A stretch of DNA of 5,070 nucleotides, taken from NCBI GenBank assembly GCA_009921985.1, contig RFWS01000085.1:1-5070 (forward strand). The letters run 5' to 3'. Below the pieces are notes generated by a model. That model was not told the origin of the DNA and made no database searches. It saw only the letters and a list, made by a program, of their open reading frames with translations. The position numbers and the translations under genes were made by a program. The first letter of the stretch is position 1; the number at the start of each line of letters is the position of its first letter. The stretch is from a bacterium (GTDB lineage Bacteria > Verrucomicrobiota > Verrucomicrobiia > Methylacidiphilales > Verrucolacustridaceae). This document shows, piece by piece, positions 1 through 5,070 of this stretch.

Positions 1-207
1 ATCCTTATCAATGTGGTCTCCAAGCGCGTTCGCCAGCTTGGCTTGGGCTACCGCCCCATGGTGGTGGTTAGCCCACGCATGACTTTCATGGATGTGGCTT
101 TACATGAGATCGCTGACGGGAAACTGGGTTACGAAGTCATCGGCGGAGCCGCCGCGGAGGCCCCTGCCAAGCCGGCCCGCAAGACCCGCGCCAAGAAATC
201 CTCGTAA
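1..207 (+). CDS. rpoZ: RNA polymerase omega subunit, 3' part (5' end outside window)
   Basis: The reading frame is open from base 1 and ends at TAA 205-207, giving 68 residues; the N-terminus is missing. Omega is the small RNA polymerase subunit that binds beta-prime and helps assemble the core enzyme in the cytoplasm. The visible part begins ILINVVSKRVRQLGLGYRP and continues to VALHEIADGKLGYE. This matches the omega/Rpb6 pattern: a conserved helix with an SxRxRQL-like core, then a VALxEIxxGK motif. The protein ends in an Ala/Pro/Lys/Arg-rich basic tail (about the last 20 residues), probably flexible. Roughly 15-20 N-terminal residues would be expected upstream, judging from usual omega length. 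smpB begins about 30 bases downstream on the same strand, so the two are likely co-transcribed. The family call is fairly secure; the basic tail is a lineage variation rather than a known functional element. Confidence 0.85.
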   Translation: MLINVVSKRVRQLGLGYRPMVVVSPRMTFMDVALHEIADGKLGYEVIGGAAAEAPAKPARKTRAKKSS

Positions 208-224
208 CCGCCTGCTTGGGCGGC

Positions 225-230
225 GGAAGA
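225..230 (+). promoter_or_regulatory. Ribosome binding site supporting a CTG start for smpB
   Basis: GGAAGA at 225-230 is a moderate Shine-Dalgarno match and lies 7 bases before the CTG at 238. It is the only purine-rich stretch at suitable distance from any candidate start in the N-terminal part of smpB, so it helps decide that start. Confidence 0.45.
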
Positions 231-237
231 ACGCGCC

Positions 238-696
238 CTGAAAACCATTGAAATCCACAACCGCCGGGCAGGGCATCTCTACACCATTTTGGAATCCGTG
301 GAGGCTGGGGTGGTCCTAACCGGACCGGAGATCAAATCCATCCGCGCGGGTGGCGGCGACCTCGCCCATTCTTTCGGCCGCATCGAAAACGGGGAGGCTT
401 GGCTCCACTCCTTCCATATCGCCCCCTACATTCACGGAAACAGGGCCAACCCGGAACCTGATCGTCCCCGCAAGCTCCTCCTCCATAAGGCCGAGATCCA
501 CCGCTTTCTTGGTCAGATCGAAAAAGGTGGTTCTCGCGCCCTCGTTCCCCTGAAGGGATATTTGAAAAACGGCCGATTCAAGATCCTGCTCGGGCTGGGC
601 GCCGGCAAAAGCCATCGCGACCGCCGCCAGGATCTCATCAAACGTCAGGCCAACCGCGAGGTAGCCCGCGAGCTGGCCGATCGCCGCCGCCGATGA
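238..696 (+). CDS. smpB: SsrA-binding protein SmpB, probable CTG start
   Basis: SmpB binds tmRNA (SsrA) and brings it to stalled ribosomes for trans-translation, which tags the incomplete protein and releases the ribosome. The frame gives 152 residues, normal for SmpB. Recognisable parts are the N-terminal NRRAGHLY segment (residues 8-15), VEAGVVLTGPEIKSIRAG (21-38), the RPRKLLLHKAEI segment (77-87), a LVPLKGYLKNGRFKILLGL strand region (102-120) and GKSHRDRRQDLIKR (123-136), followed by an Arg-rich C-terminal tail of the kind that enters the ribosomal mRNA channel. The start is a judgement: the first ATG/GTG/TTG in frame is TTG 289, which would delete 17 residues including the conserved NRRA segment. 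CTG 238 restores a normal N-terminus (MKTIEIHNRRAG) and has a GGAAGA sequence 7 bases upstream. The stop TGA 694-696 overlaps the ATG of the next gene as ATGA. Family certain; exact start about 0.65. Confidence 0.93.
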   Translation: MKTIEIHNRRAGHLYTILESVEAGVVLTGPEIKSIRAGGGDLAHSFGRIENGEAWLHSFHIAPYIHGNRANPEPDRPRKLLLHKAEIHRFLGQIEKGGSRALVPLKGYLKNGRFKILLGLGAGKSHRDRRQDLIKRQANREVARELADRRRR

Positions 697-2051
697 GCAT
701 GCGCCTCCGTCCCCTCGCCCGTCAGTTGCCCGCCGGTCTGATCCGGTTCGATCCCGCCACGCTCCGGGCGAACTCCGGGGACGCTTGGATGGCCACCGCC
801 CTACCCGAAGCCGTCGCTTTTCCCCGCACCACCACCCAGGTTTCAAAAATCCTGGCCTTTTGCCACCGGCGAAGAATCCCCGTCACCACTCGCGGCGGGG
901 GGCGTGGATACGTCGGGGGTTGCGTGGCCGTGCGGGGCGGGTTGGTACTTTCCCTTATCCGCATGCGTCGGATTTTGGAGATTTCAAAGTCCGATGGTGT
1001 CGCTGTGGTTCAACCCGGCGTCATCACCTCCCAATTGGCCTCGGCGGTGGCCCGTAAAAACCTCTTTTATCCACCCGACCCCGCCAGCCTGAAGGAATCC
1101 ACGATCGGCGGAAATATCGCCACCAACGCCGGGGGTCCCCGCTGCCTGAAATACGGGGTCACCCGGAATTATGTGCTTGGGCTGGAGGTGGTACTAGCGG
1201 ATGGAACCGTTGTCCGATTCGGAAGCCGAACCCATAAAAATCGGACAGGTTTCGATCTTGTCGGACTCATGACCGGATCCGAGGGCATGCTCGGCGTGGT
1301 CACAGAGGCCACCCTTCGCCTTCTCCCGCTGCCCCCCGCCCGATCCGCCCTCCTCGCCGAATTTTCTTCCGTCAAGCAGGCGGCGAAAGGAGTCCAGACC
1401 ATCCTTGGCTCAGGATTTCTACCCTGTGCTCTCGAAATTGCCGACCGCTTCACCCTGGCCGCCGCCCGCCGGGCCAATCCCAATGCCCCGCGGGGCGAAT
1501 CACTTCTAATCGTTGAGTTTGACGGTTCCGCCGCCGGAGTCCGGGCGGACTTGAACGGGGTTTCCCGCATCCTGCGACGATCCTGCCAGCGCCTCGTCAC
1601 AGCTACCGGCGCGAAGTCCTGTGAGCAATTGTGGCAGATCCGGCGTGGCTTCAGTTACGCCCTTCGGGATACCGGGCTGGTCAAACTCAACGAGGATGTC
1701 ACCGTCCCCCGCGGTCGGGTTCTGGACCTTTTCCGACTCACCGCCCGGATTCAGAAAAAGCACCGAATTCCCATTTCCAGTTTCGGCCATGCGGGCGACG
1801 GCAACATCCATGTAAACCTCATGGCCCCTGTCGGCACGCGATACAATGACCCCCGTATGCACCGTATTTTGGATGAATTATTTCGGGGTGTTTTGACCAT
1901 GGACGGAGTCATCAGCGGTGAACACGGCATCGGTCTCGCCAAAAAACCATGGTGGGCCAAGGCGGTCGCTCGGGAAGTGCGCCTGGTTCATTTCCGCATC
2001 AAGAGGGCTTTGGACGGTGCTGGAGTTCTTAACCCTGGAAAGTTTATCTGA
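693..2051 (+). CDS. FAD-linked oxidase, GlcD / D-lactate dehydrogenase family
   Basis: A 452-residue flavoprotein of the vanillyl-alcohol-oxidase superfamily, likely oxidising a 2-hydroxy acid such as glycolate or D-lactate to the 2-oxo acid; the substrate cannot be read from sequence. The N-terminal half is an FAD-binding PCMH domain: a diphosphate-binding loop GGGRGYVGGC (68-77), then PPDPASLKESTIGG (127-140) running into NIATNAGG (141-148), and MTGSEGMLGVVTEATLRL (193-210). The C-terminal half is the GlcD-type cap with GHAGDGNIHVN (365-375), GEHGIG (409-414) and a terminal NPGKFI. The length fits GlcD (about 450-500). In the diphosphate loop, Arg71 stands where related GlcD proteins usually have Thr, a mild departure. 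The ATG at 693 overlaps the smpB stop (ATGA), suggesting translational coupling; ATG 699 is an alternative. No glcE or glcF partner follows, so it may act alone or with subunits encoded elsewhere. Family sure, substrate unknown. Confidence 0.9.
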   Translation: MSMRLRPLARQLPAGLIRFDPATLRANSGDAWMATALPEAVAFPRTTTQVSKILAFCHRRRIPVTTRGGGRGYVGGCVAVRGGLVLSLIRMRRILEISKSDGVAVVQPGVITSQLASAVARKNLFYPPDPASLKESTIGGNIATNAGGPRCLKYGVTRNYVLGLEVVLADGTVVRFGSRTHKNRTGFDLVGLMTGSEGMLGVVTEATLRLLPLPPARSALLAEFSSVKQAAKGVQTILGSGFLPCALEIADRFTLAAARRANPNAPRGESLLIVEFDGSAAGVRADLNGVSRILRRSCQRLVTATGAKSCEQLWQIRRGFSYALRDTGLVKLNEDVTVPRGRVLDLFRLTARIQKKHRIPISSFGHAGDGNIHVNLMAPVGTRYNDPRMHRILDELFRGVLTMDGVISGEHGIGLAKKPWWAKAVAREVRLVHFRIKRALDGAGVLNPGKFI

Positions 2052-2104
2052 TTGGCGATGATGCTTCTGGCTTGGCGTGTTTTGATTGATCCGATTTTTT
2101 CCTC

Positions 2105-2129
2105 AAAAAAAACCGGAACTATCCTCGGT
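2105..2129 (-). terminator. Probable intrinsic terminator of the SecD-domain-like gene
   Basis: Read on the minus strand, 9 bases after the stop of the gene at 2138-2584, the sequence forms ACC-(GA)-GGA-TAGT-TCC-GGT: two 3-bp stem segments separated by a 2-base bulge around a 4-base loop. It is followed directly by a run of seven T (2111 to 2105). The stem is short, but the T-run and position fit a Rho-independent terminator. On the plus strand a T6 run (2095-2100) follows the oxidase gene, but I see no good hairpin before it, so termination from the left is uncertain. Confidence 0.5.
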
Positions 2130-2137
2130 GGTATCTC

Positions 2138-2584
2138 TTATTTTTTGCCAGCCTTTGTGGCCTGCTCGTTCAAAATCTCAATCTCTTGGGAACTTAGGGA
2201 GGCGGGGGGCAGGGCAAGTCCTCCTTTGGTTAAAGGAACATCGATCAAAGGCGCATAAATGACTCTCCCGTTCACGATCACGACCAAAATCAGTCCACGT
2301 CCCGTGGAGGTCGCCAATTCCAGTTTGGTCCTTCCGAAATCATTGAATTCGACCAGGATTTTTCCGTCGACCGAGGCATGAACCCTCAGGATGTCCTTTT
2401 CAGAGAGCTCAGGTATGCTTCGGATAGCAATGGTTTCCGGTGGGTTAAAAAGGGTGAGAGGAACCGTGACCATGCCCTTGGCTCCCTCCGGTGCCTGCAA
2501 ATGGACTCGGAATAGGACGGGAGGTTTTTCGGCGGCACCCAACCAAAGGAACCAACCCAGCAAAAATAACGCAGGTCTCACCAT
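2138..2584 (-). CDS. Small exported protein resembling the SecD P1-head domain
   Basis: A 148-residue protein starting at ATG 2584 and stopping at TAA 2140-2138. Residues 1-18 (MVRPALFLLGWFLWLGAA) look like a signal peptide: a basic n-region, a hydrophobic core and small residues at the likely cleavage site. The middle (about 68-95) reads VHASVDGKILVEFNDFGRTK, and the following part has a GRGLILVVIVNGRVIYAPLI core (95-114), a GG at 121-122 and a Ser/Gln/Glu helix near 130-140. This order resembles the SecD P1-head (periplasmic) domain: a strand with NDxGxxK, then a LAIVLDGxVxSAPVI-like hairpin, then a Gly-rich loop and a helix. The six membrane segments of SecD are absent, so it is not a secretion motor; it is more likely a soluble or surface protein using the fold. 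No strong Shine-Dalgarno sequence precedes the ATG. The gene diverges from the BsuPI-like gene across 177 bases. Function unknown; domain resemblance moderately firm. Confidence 0.75.
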   Translation of the reverse strand: MVRPALFLLGWFLWLGAAEKPPVLFRVHLQAPEGAKGMVTVPLTLFNPPETIAIRSIPELSEKDILRVHASVDGKILVEFNDFGRTKLELATSTGRGLILVVIVNGRVIYAPLIDVPLTKGGLALPPASLSSQEIEILNEQATKAGKK

Positions 2585-2761
2585 GGAGAAATTCTAGCGA
2601 GGCCGAGGGCGGCGTACGATTTATCATTACACTCCAACCCAAGACTCAAAGATCCCAGATCAATGAGCGGGGCAGGATAACCAACCCCAAAACCTGAGTT
2701 GATCCCCATCCGATCATTCCTGTCGGTTGTCCGCAGGGCGCTCTTCGTTCAAAGTCAAGGG
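2585..2761. promoter_or_regulatory. Divergent intergenic region, presumed promoters for both neighbours
   Basis: These 177 bases separate two divergent genes and so should hold a promoter for each. On the minus strand there is a weak pair, TTGAGT then GATAAA with an 18-base spacer (about 2618-2647), and separately a TAGAAT close to the start codon (2593-2598). None is a strong match. On the plus strand I see no convincing -35/-10 pair. A TTG at 2699 would extend the plus-strand gene by 21 residues into this region; I do not favour it. Confidence 0.3.
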
Positions 2762-3331
2762 ATGCGGGTTTTATTTATCCTCCTGGTTCTGGGCCCGGCA
2801 TATTTTGCCCGAGGCGAGGTTGATGCCTCTCGGGATACCGTGCCGAAACAGTTTCAGGGTGCCCCAGGGTTAATTAAAGGGGGCTTCCTGATTGAGGGGT
2901 CGAAAAGGCGTTTCGAGGGGGCAAACGAGCTGAACCTGGAGTCTTTTAAAACAAACCTGCAGATCACTCCCGGGGAGATTAGTTTAAGGAAAATCAGGGA
3001 TCCGCAGCCAGAGAATCAAATCAACCTAAAATTCACCGTCACCAGCGGGGCTGAAACGGGGGTTTTTCTATATTTTCCCACGGCCCAGCGATGCGAAGCC
3101 CAAGTCCGGGATTCGGGGGGAAAGATCATCTACACTTGGTCCGAGGATTTTGAATTTGCCCCGGAGGCCGGCTACAGCTTCCTTAATGCTGGAGAACGCT
3201 TGAATTATAAGCTCTCCATCCCTTTTCAGGCCCTTCGGGGCAAGGTGTATTTGGGGGCGACCACCCTCACCGCCAATCTCGTTAATTATCCTCAACTGAA
3301 GGCGGAGCTGGCTTTGCCGATTGTTCCGTAA
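2762..3331 (+). CDS. Exported protein with a BsuPI-like beta domain
   Basis: A 189-residue protein from ATG 2762 to TAA 3329-3331. Residues 1-18 (MRVLFILLVLGPAYFARG) have the shape of a signal peptide, so it is probably exported. Residues 85-175 resemble the BsuPI family (intracellular proteinase inhibitor of Bacillus, Ig-like beta fold): INLKFTVTSGAETGVFLYFP, then a CEAQVRDSGGKIIYTWSED stretch (the DxxGxxxYxWS signature near 117-127), then FLNAGERLNYKLSIPF (140-155), corresponding to the L.PGE.....F segment. The N-terminal part (20-84) is unrecognised. Protease inhibition should not be assumed: domains with this fold are widespread and mostly uncharacterised. An in-frame TTG at 2699 would add 21 residues before the hydrophobic segment; ATG 2762 gives a cleaner signal peptide, though AAGGG lies directly against the ATG, closer than usual for a ribosome binding site. 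Its 3' end overlaps the opposing gene by 50 bases. Confidence 0.78.
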   Translation: MRVLFILLVLGPAYFARGEVDASRDTVPKQFQGAPGLIKGGFLIEGSKRRFEGANELNLESFKTNLQITPGEISLRKIRDPQPENQINLKFTVTSGAETGVFLYFPTAQRCEAQVRDSGGKIIYTWSEDFEFAPEAGYSFLNAGERLNYKLSIPFQALRGKVYLGATTLTANLVNYPQLKAELALPIVP

Positions 3332-3977
3332 CCGCCCCCCACCACTCCCCCGTGGGTTGTGAAAGGATTTTCTGTGCCTCGTCCGGAGAAAATTTTTCCC
3401 TCCGCCCCGGACCGAGATCGCGGACATTTTTTTCCTCCTGCCGAACCCGCTCCCTGACATGGGTAAGGCGACCTTCATACATCCGCAGGGATCCATCCGG
3501 TTGCCCTCCTAATCGCGATGACCGCAAGAAACTTTCGGGGGCCGAATCGCGGGATAGTTCGCGAGGGGAAAGAAGTTGGGGAGACTTCCCTTCATTTTTG
3601 GGCTGAAACTTTTCGCTTTTAAGATCACTTTCGCCAGCCTCCTTTACGCGACTCCATCGAGCCTCCTCCCATGAAAGCCCCTTGGGTAGATCCCATTTTT
3701 TAAGACCGTCTGAATGAGCTTCCTTTTGTTGGTCAGCCCAGATTTTGATCTGCAGCTCTTTATTCTGACCGTAAAACTTCGGGGAAATTTCTGGTGTGTC
3801 TATCATTTTTCCGGAAAGCGGACTAAGGTGATTGTCCGGTTTCCGTGGCCAAGTCCCTTCCGCCATACCTTGCTTGGCTTTTTTCAATCGCTGAGCGCTA
3901 TTCTCCTCTTCCGCCCAACTGGTTACCACCGTGGCCAGCAGAAGAACGAACAGTCTCACCCCTTGATGATGCCCCAT
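3282..3977 (-). CDS. Exported, charged protein of unknown function
   Basis: A 231-residue protein that I do not recognise. It starts at ATG 3977 and ends at TAA 3284-3282. Residues 7-22 (VRLFVLLLATVVTSWA) form a signal-peptide-like core, with cleavage likely after SWA and before EEENS. The mature part is hydrophilic, rich in Lys, Glu, Arg, Ser and Pro, with no membrane segment: a Pro/Trp-containing middle (43-110, including KKWDLPKGLSWEEARW at 93-108), a Ser/Pro/Glu-rich stretch (118-160), then a strongly charged, probably helical segment (166-205) with RVRQEEKN, and a GEWWGAV motif (210-216). I choose 3977 because it follows GGAG (3984-3981) and gives the signal peptide a proper N-terminus; GTG 3959 is possible. 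The same frame stays open to 4178, but that extension passes through the tRNA gene and is not coding. The signal peptide, ribosome binding site and codon-like flow support a real gene; function cannot be given. Confidence 0.68.
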   Translation of the reverse strand: MGHHQGVRLFVLLLATVVTSWAEEENSAQRLKKAKQGMAEGTWPRKPDNHLSPLSGKMIDTPEISPKFYGQNKELQIKIWADQQKEAHSDGLKKWDLPKGLSWEEARWSRVKEAGESDLKSEKFQPKNEGKSPQLLSPRELSRDSAPESFLRSSRLGGQPDGSLRMYEGRLTHVRERVRQEEKNVRDLGPGRREKFSPDEAQKILSQPTGEWWGAVTEQSAKPAPPSVEDN

Positions 3978-3984
3978 CCTCTCC
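3978..3984 (-). promoter_or_regulatory. Ribosome binding site deciding the ATG 3977 start
   Basis: On the minus strand GGAGAGG runs directly up to the ATG at 3977, with GGAG ending 3 bases before it; a second purine-rich stretch (AGGGAAAGGG, 3995-3986) lies just upstream. Together they favour a start here over the longer frame that reads through the tRNA gene, although GGAG is closer to the ATG than ideal. Confidence 0.5.
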
Positions 3985-4060
3985 ACCCTTTCCCTGAAAA
4001 ATACCCACGTTTTCCCAATCCCCGCCCACAACCGGTGAATGGATTCCTCCCACCACGAAC

Positions 4061-4133
<73 letters not shown>

Positions 4134-4143
4134 GACTCCTGCG

Positions 4144-4172
4144 ATTCTCTCCCACCTGCAAACGCCTGTAAA
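4144..4172 (-). promoter_or_regulatory. Probable sigma70-type promoter of the tRNA gene
   Basis: On the minus strand TTTACA (4172-4167, five of six matches to TTGACA) is followed after exactly 17 bases by GAGAAT (4149-4144, four of six matches to TATAAT). The -10 element ends 10 bases before the tRNA 5' end, so the leader would be only a few bases. The spacing and position fit a tRNA promoter. Confidence 0.5.
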
Positions 4173-4201
4173 TTCCAAGTGGGCTTAGTTAACCTTATTT
4201 T

Positions 4202-5070
4202 ATGGCAGCTGGCCCTACCCATTCCCTTTCCACCTTACCCAATACCGTAGTCGTCGGAACGGGGGCGCTCGGGATGTACTACGGAGCCAAGCTGGCCAAG
4301 TCGGGCGTGCCGGTCACCTTTCTGGCCCGGCGGGATCTTGCCCACCTGCAAAAGCATGGCATCCAAGTCCGCTGTCCTTACGGGGACTTTCATCAACACC
4401 CGGTCCGTGTCTGCGAAACCTCAAAGGAGATCGGGCCCGTCGATCTCGTCCTGGTCTGCATTAAAACGACCGGCAATGCTGATTTAAGAAATCTCCTACC
4501 CCCGCTAATTGGTCCCGACACCGTGGTCTGCACCCTCCAGAACGGGCTCGGCAACGAGGAGCTCCTCGCCTCCATCGTCGGGAAGGACCGGGTCGTGGGC
4601 GGCGTCTGCCATGTCTGCGTCTCCCGGCCCGAACCCGGCGTTGCGCGAAACATGGCATGCACCGACATCAAGTTTTCCGACCTATCCGGCGGCGATACGC
4701 CCCGGGCCCGATCCCTCGCCACGATTTTCAGCCAAGCCGGCGTGGGTTGCACGGTGGCCCCATCCATTGGCTCCGCCCGATGGTATAAACTGGTCTGGAA
4801 TGTTCCCTTCAACGGGCTGGGCATTGCCGGCGGACCCGGCGGCCGGGATACCCAGCAGGTGCTGGAGGATCCAAAACTCCGGCAGCAGGCCAAGGATCTT
4901 ATGGCCGAGGTGCTGGCCGCTTCCGCCAAACTCGGTTACGCGCAGGAACCGGGCCTGATCGACAAAGAAATCGCCCGAACCAAAACCATGGGACACTACA
5001 AATCCTCCAGCCAGCTGGACTGGGAAGCCGGCAAACCGGTCGAGCTGGAATCCATCTGGGGCGAAGCCCT
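4202..5070 (+). CDS. panE: Ketopantoate reductase family protein (PanE/ApbA), 3' end outside window
   Basis: The frame is open from ATG 4202 to the window end (289 codons, no stop), so the C-terminus is missing. The family reduces 2-dehydropantoate to D-pantoate with NADPH, a cytoplasmic step of pantothenate and coenzyme A synthesis. The N-terminal Rossmann motif is GTGALG (19-24), preceded by VVV and followed by MYYGAKLAKSG. CIKTT (86-90) and LQNGLGNEE (112-120) match the family; Asn114 corresponds to the ligand Asn of the QNG motif. WYKLVWNVPFNGL (194-206) carries the catalytic-type Lys196 with Asn200 and Asn204 at the +4 and +8 positions expected from E. coli PanE. HYKSSSQLDWEAGKPVELES (265-284) is the C-terminal substrate-binding segment, with Glu281 at the acidic ligand position. 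About 20-30 residues are probably lacking. The 14-residue N-terminal extension before the Rossmann strand and the lack of a Shine-Dalgarno sequence leave the start slightly uncertain. Bacteria often carry PanE paralogues of unknown substrate, so the gene symbol is provisional. Confidence 0.85.
   Translation, partial: MAAGPTHSLSTLPNTVVVGTGALGMYYGAKLAKSGVPVTFLARRDLAHLQKHGIQVRCPYGDFHQHPVRVCETSKEIGPVDLVLVCIKTTGNADLRNLLPPLIGPDTVVCTLQNGLGNEELLASIVGKDRVVGGVCHVCVSRPEPGVARNMACTDIKFSDLSGGDTPRARSLATIFSQAGVGCTVAPSIGSARWYKLVWNVPFNGLGIAGGPGGRDTQQVLEDPKLRQQAKDLMAEVLAASAKLGYAQEPGLIDKEIARTKTMGHYKSSSQLDWEAGKPVELESIWGEA

Noticed and set aside
316..846. Minus-strand open frame of 176 codons opposite smpB
   Set aside because: It lies wholly opposite smpB and the start of the oxidase, both secure by homology. 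Its product is Arg/Gly-rich without recognisable domains, as expected of a shadow frame in GC-rich DNA.
1169..1862. Two minus-strand open frames opposite the FAD oxidase (1169-1600 and 1506-1862)
   Set aside because: Both are antisense to conserved oxidase motifs, overlap each other, and have no recognisable protein features.
2091..2116. Inverted repeat CCG-A-T6 / A8-CCGG considered as a bidirectional terminator
   Set aside because: The stem is nearly all T-A pairs with an A-C mismatch. As a plus-strand terminator it lacks a GC stem before the T-run. Only the minus-strand reading, with a different hairpin at 2112-2129, is plausible.
2052..2258. Plus-strand open frame starting at TTG directly after the oxidase stop
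   Set aside because: Its second half is antisense to the SecD-like gene, there is no ribosome binding site of note, and the product shows no coherent features.
2699..2761. TTG 2699 as start of the BsuPI-like gene
   Set aside because: No Shine-Dalgarno sequence precedes it, and it would put 21 residues, several basic, ahead of a good signal peptide that begins at ATG 2762.
3335..3358. Possible plus-strand terminator hairpin (CCAC...GTGG with a C-rich loop) after the BsuPI-like gene
   Set aside because: The stem is only about 4 bp before a mismatch, and it is followed by a T4 run several bases later. It also lies in the coding region of the opposing gene.
4134..4201. Plus-strand promoter for the ketopantoate reductase gene
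   Set aside because: TAAATT (4169-4174) could serve as a -10 element but has no matching -35 element, and the TTATTTT just before the ATG would imply a nearly leaderless transcript. Too weak to list.
4393..4996. Long frames opposite and within the ketopantoate reductase gene (minus 4393-4929 and 4682-4996, plus 4509-4958)
   Set aside because: The ketopantoate reductase frame has the Rossmann motif, catalytic Lys and substrate segment in order, and explains the region. The others are low-complexity shadow frames.

Overview
The window looks like chromosomal DNA of a GC-rich bacterium. The family of the omega and SmpB proteins, the cluster of small secreted proteins with unusual domains, and the mostly weak Shine-Dalgarno sequences make a member of the Verrucomicrobiota or a related PVC lineage my best guess. 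That placement is inference from protein character, not a database match.

Left block (1-2051, all plus strand, GC-rich): the 3' part of rpoZ (RNA polymerase omega), then smpB (trans-translation factor), then a GlcD-type FAD-linked oxidase. smpB follows rpoZ after 30 bases and overlaps the oxidase start through an ATGA junction, so the three are probably one transcription unit. smpB has no ATG, GTG or TTG at a sensible place; the best start is a CTG at 238.

Middle block (2052-3977, more AT-rich by eye): three genes for proteins with apparent signal peptides. A minus-strand gene (2138-2584) encodes a small exported protein resembling the periplasmic P1-head domain of SecD, without the rest of SecD; a plausible minus-strand terminator follows it. 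Divergent from it lies a plus-strand gene (2762-3331) for an exported protein with a BsuPI-like beta domain. A third gene on the minus strand (3282-3977) encodes an exported, highly charged protein that I do not recognise, and its 3' end overlaps the BsuPI-like gene by 50 bases tail to tail.

Right block (4061-5070): a minus-strand tRNA gene with a CAT anticodon, most like the lysidine-modified minor isoleucine tRNA, with a fair sigma70-like promoter. It lies 83 bases upstream of the unrecognised secreted gene, with no clear terminator between them. Divergent from the tRNA, on the plus strand, is a ketopantoate reductase family gene (panE/apbA type) that runs off the window end.

The flanking genes are housekeeping or metabolic. 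The three consecutive exported proteins between them are the less ordinary part. I see no CRISPR array, transposase, integrase, phage gene or defence system, and no clear evidence of a wholly new system.
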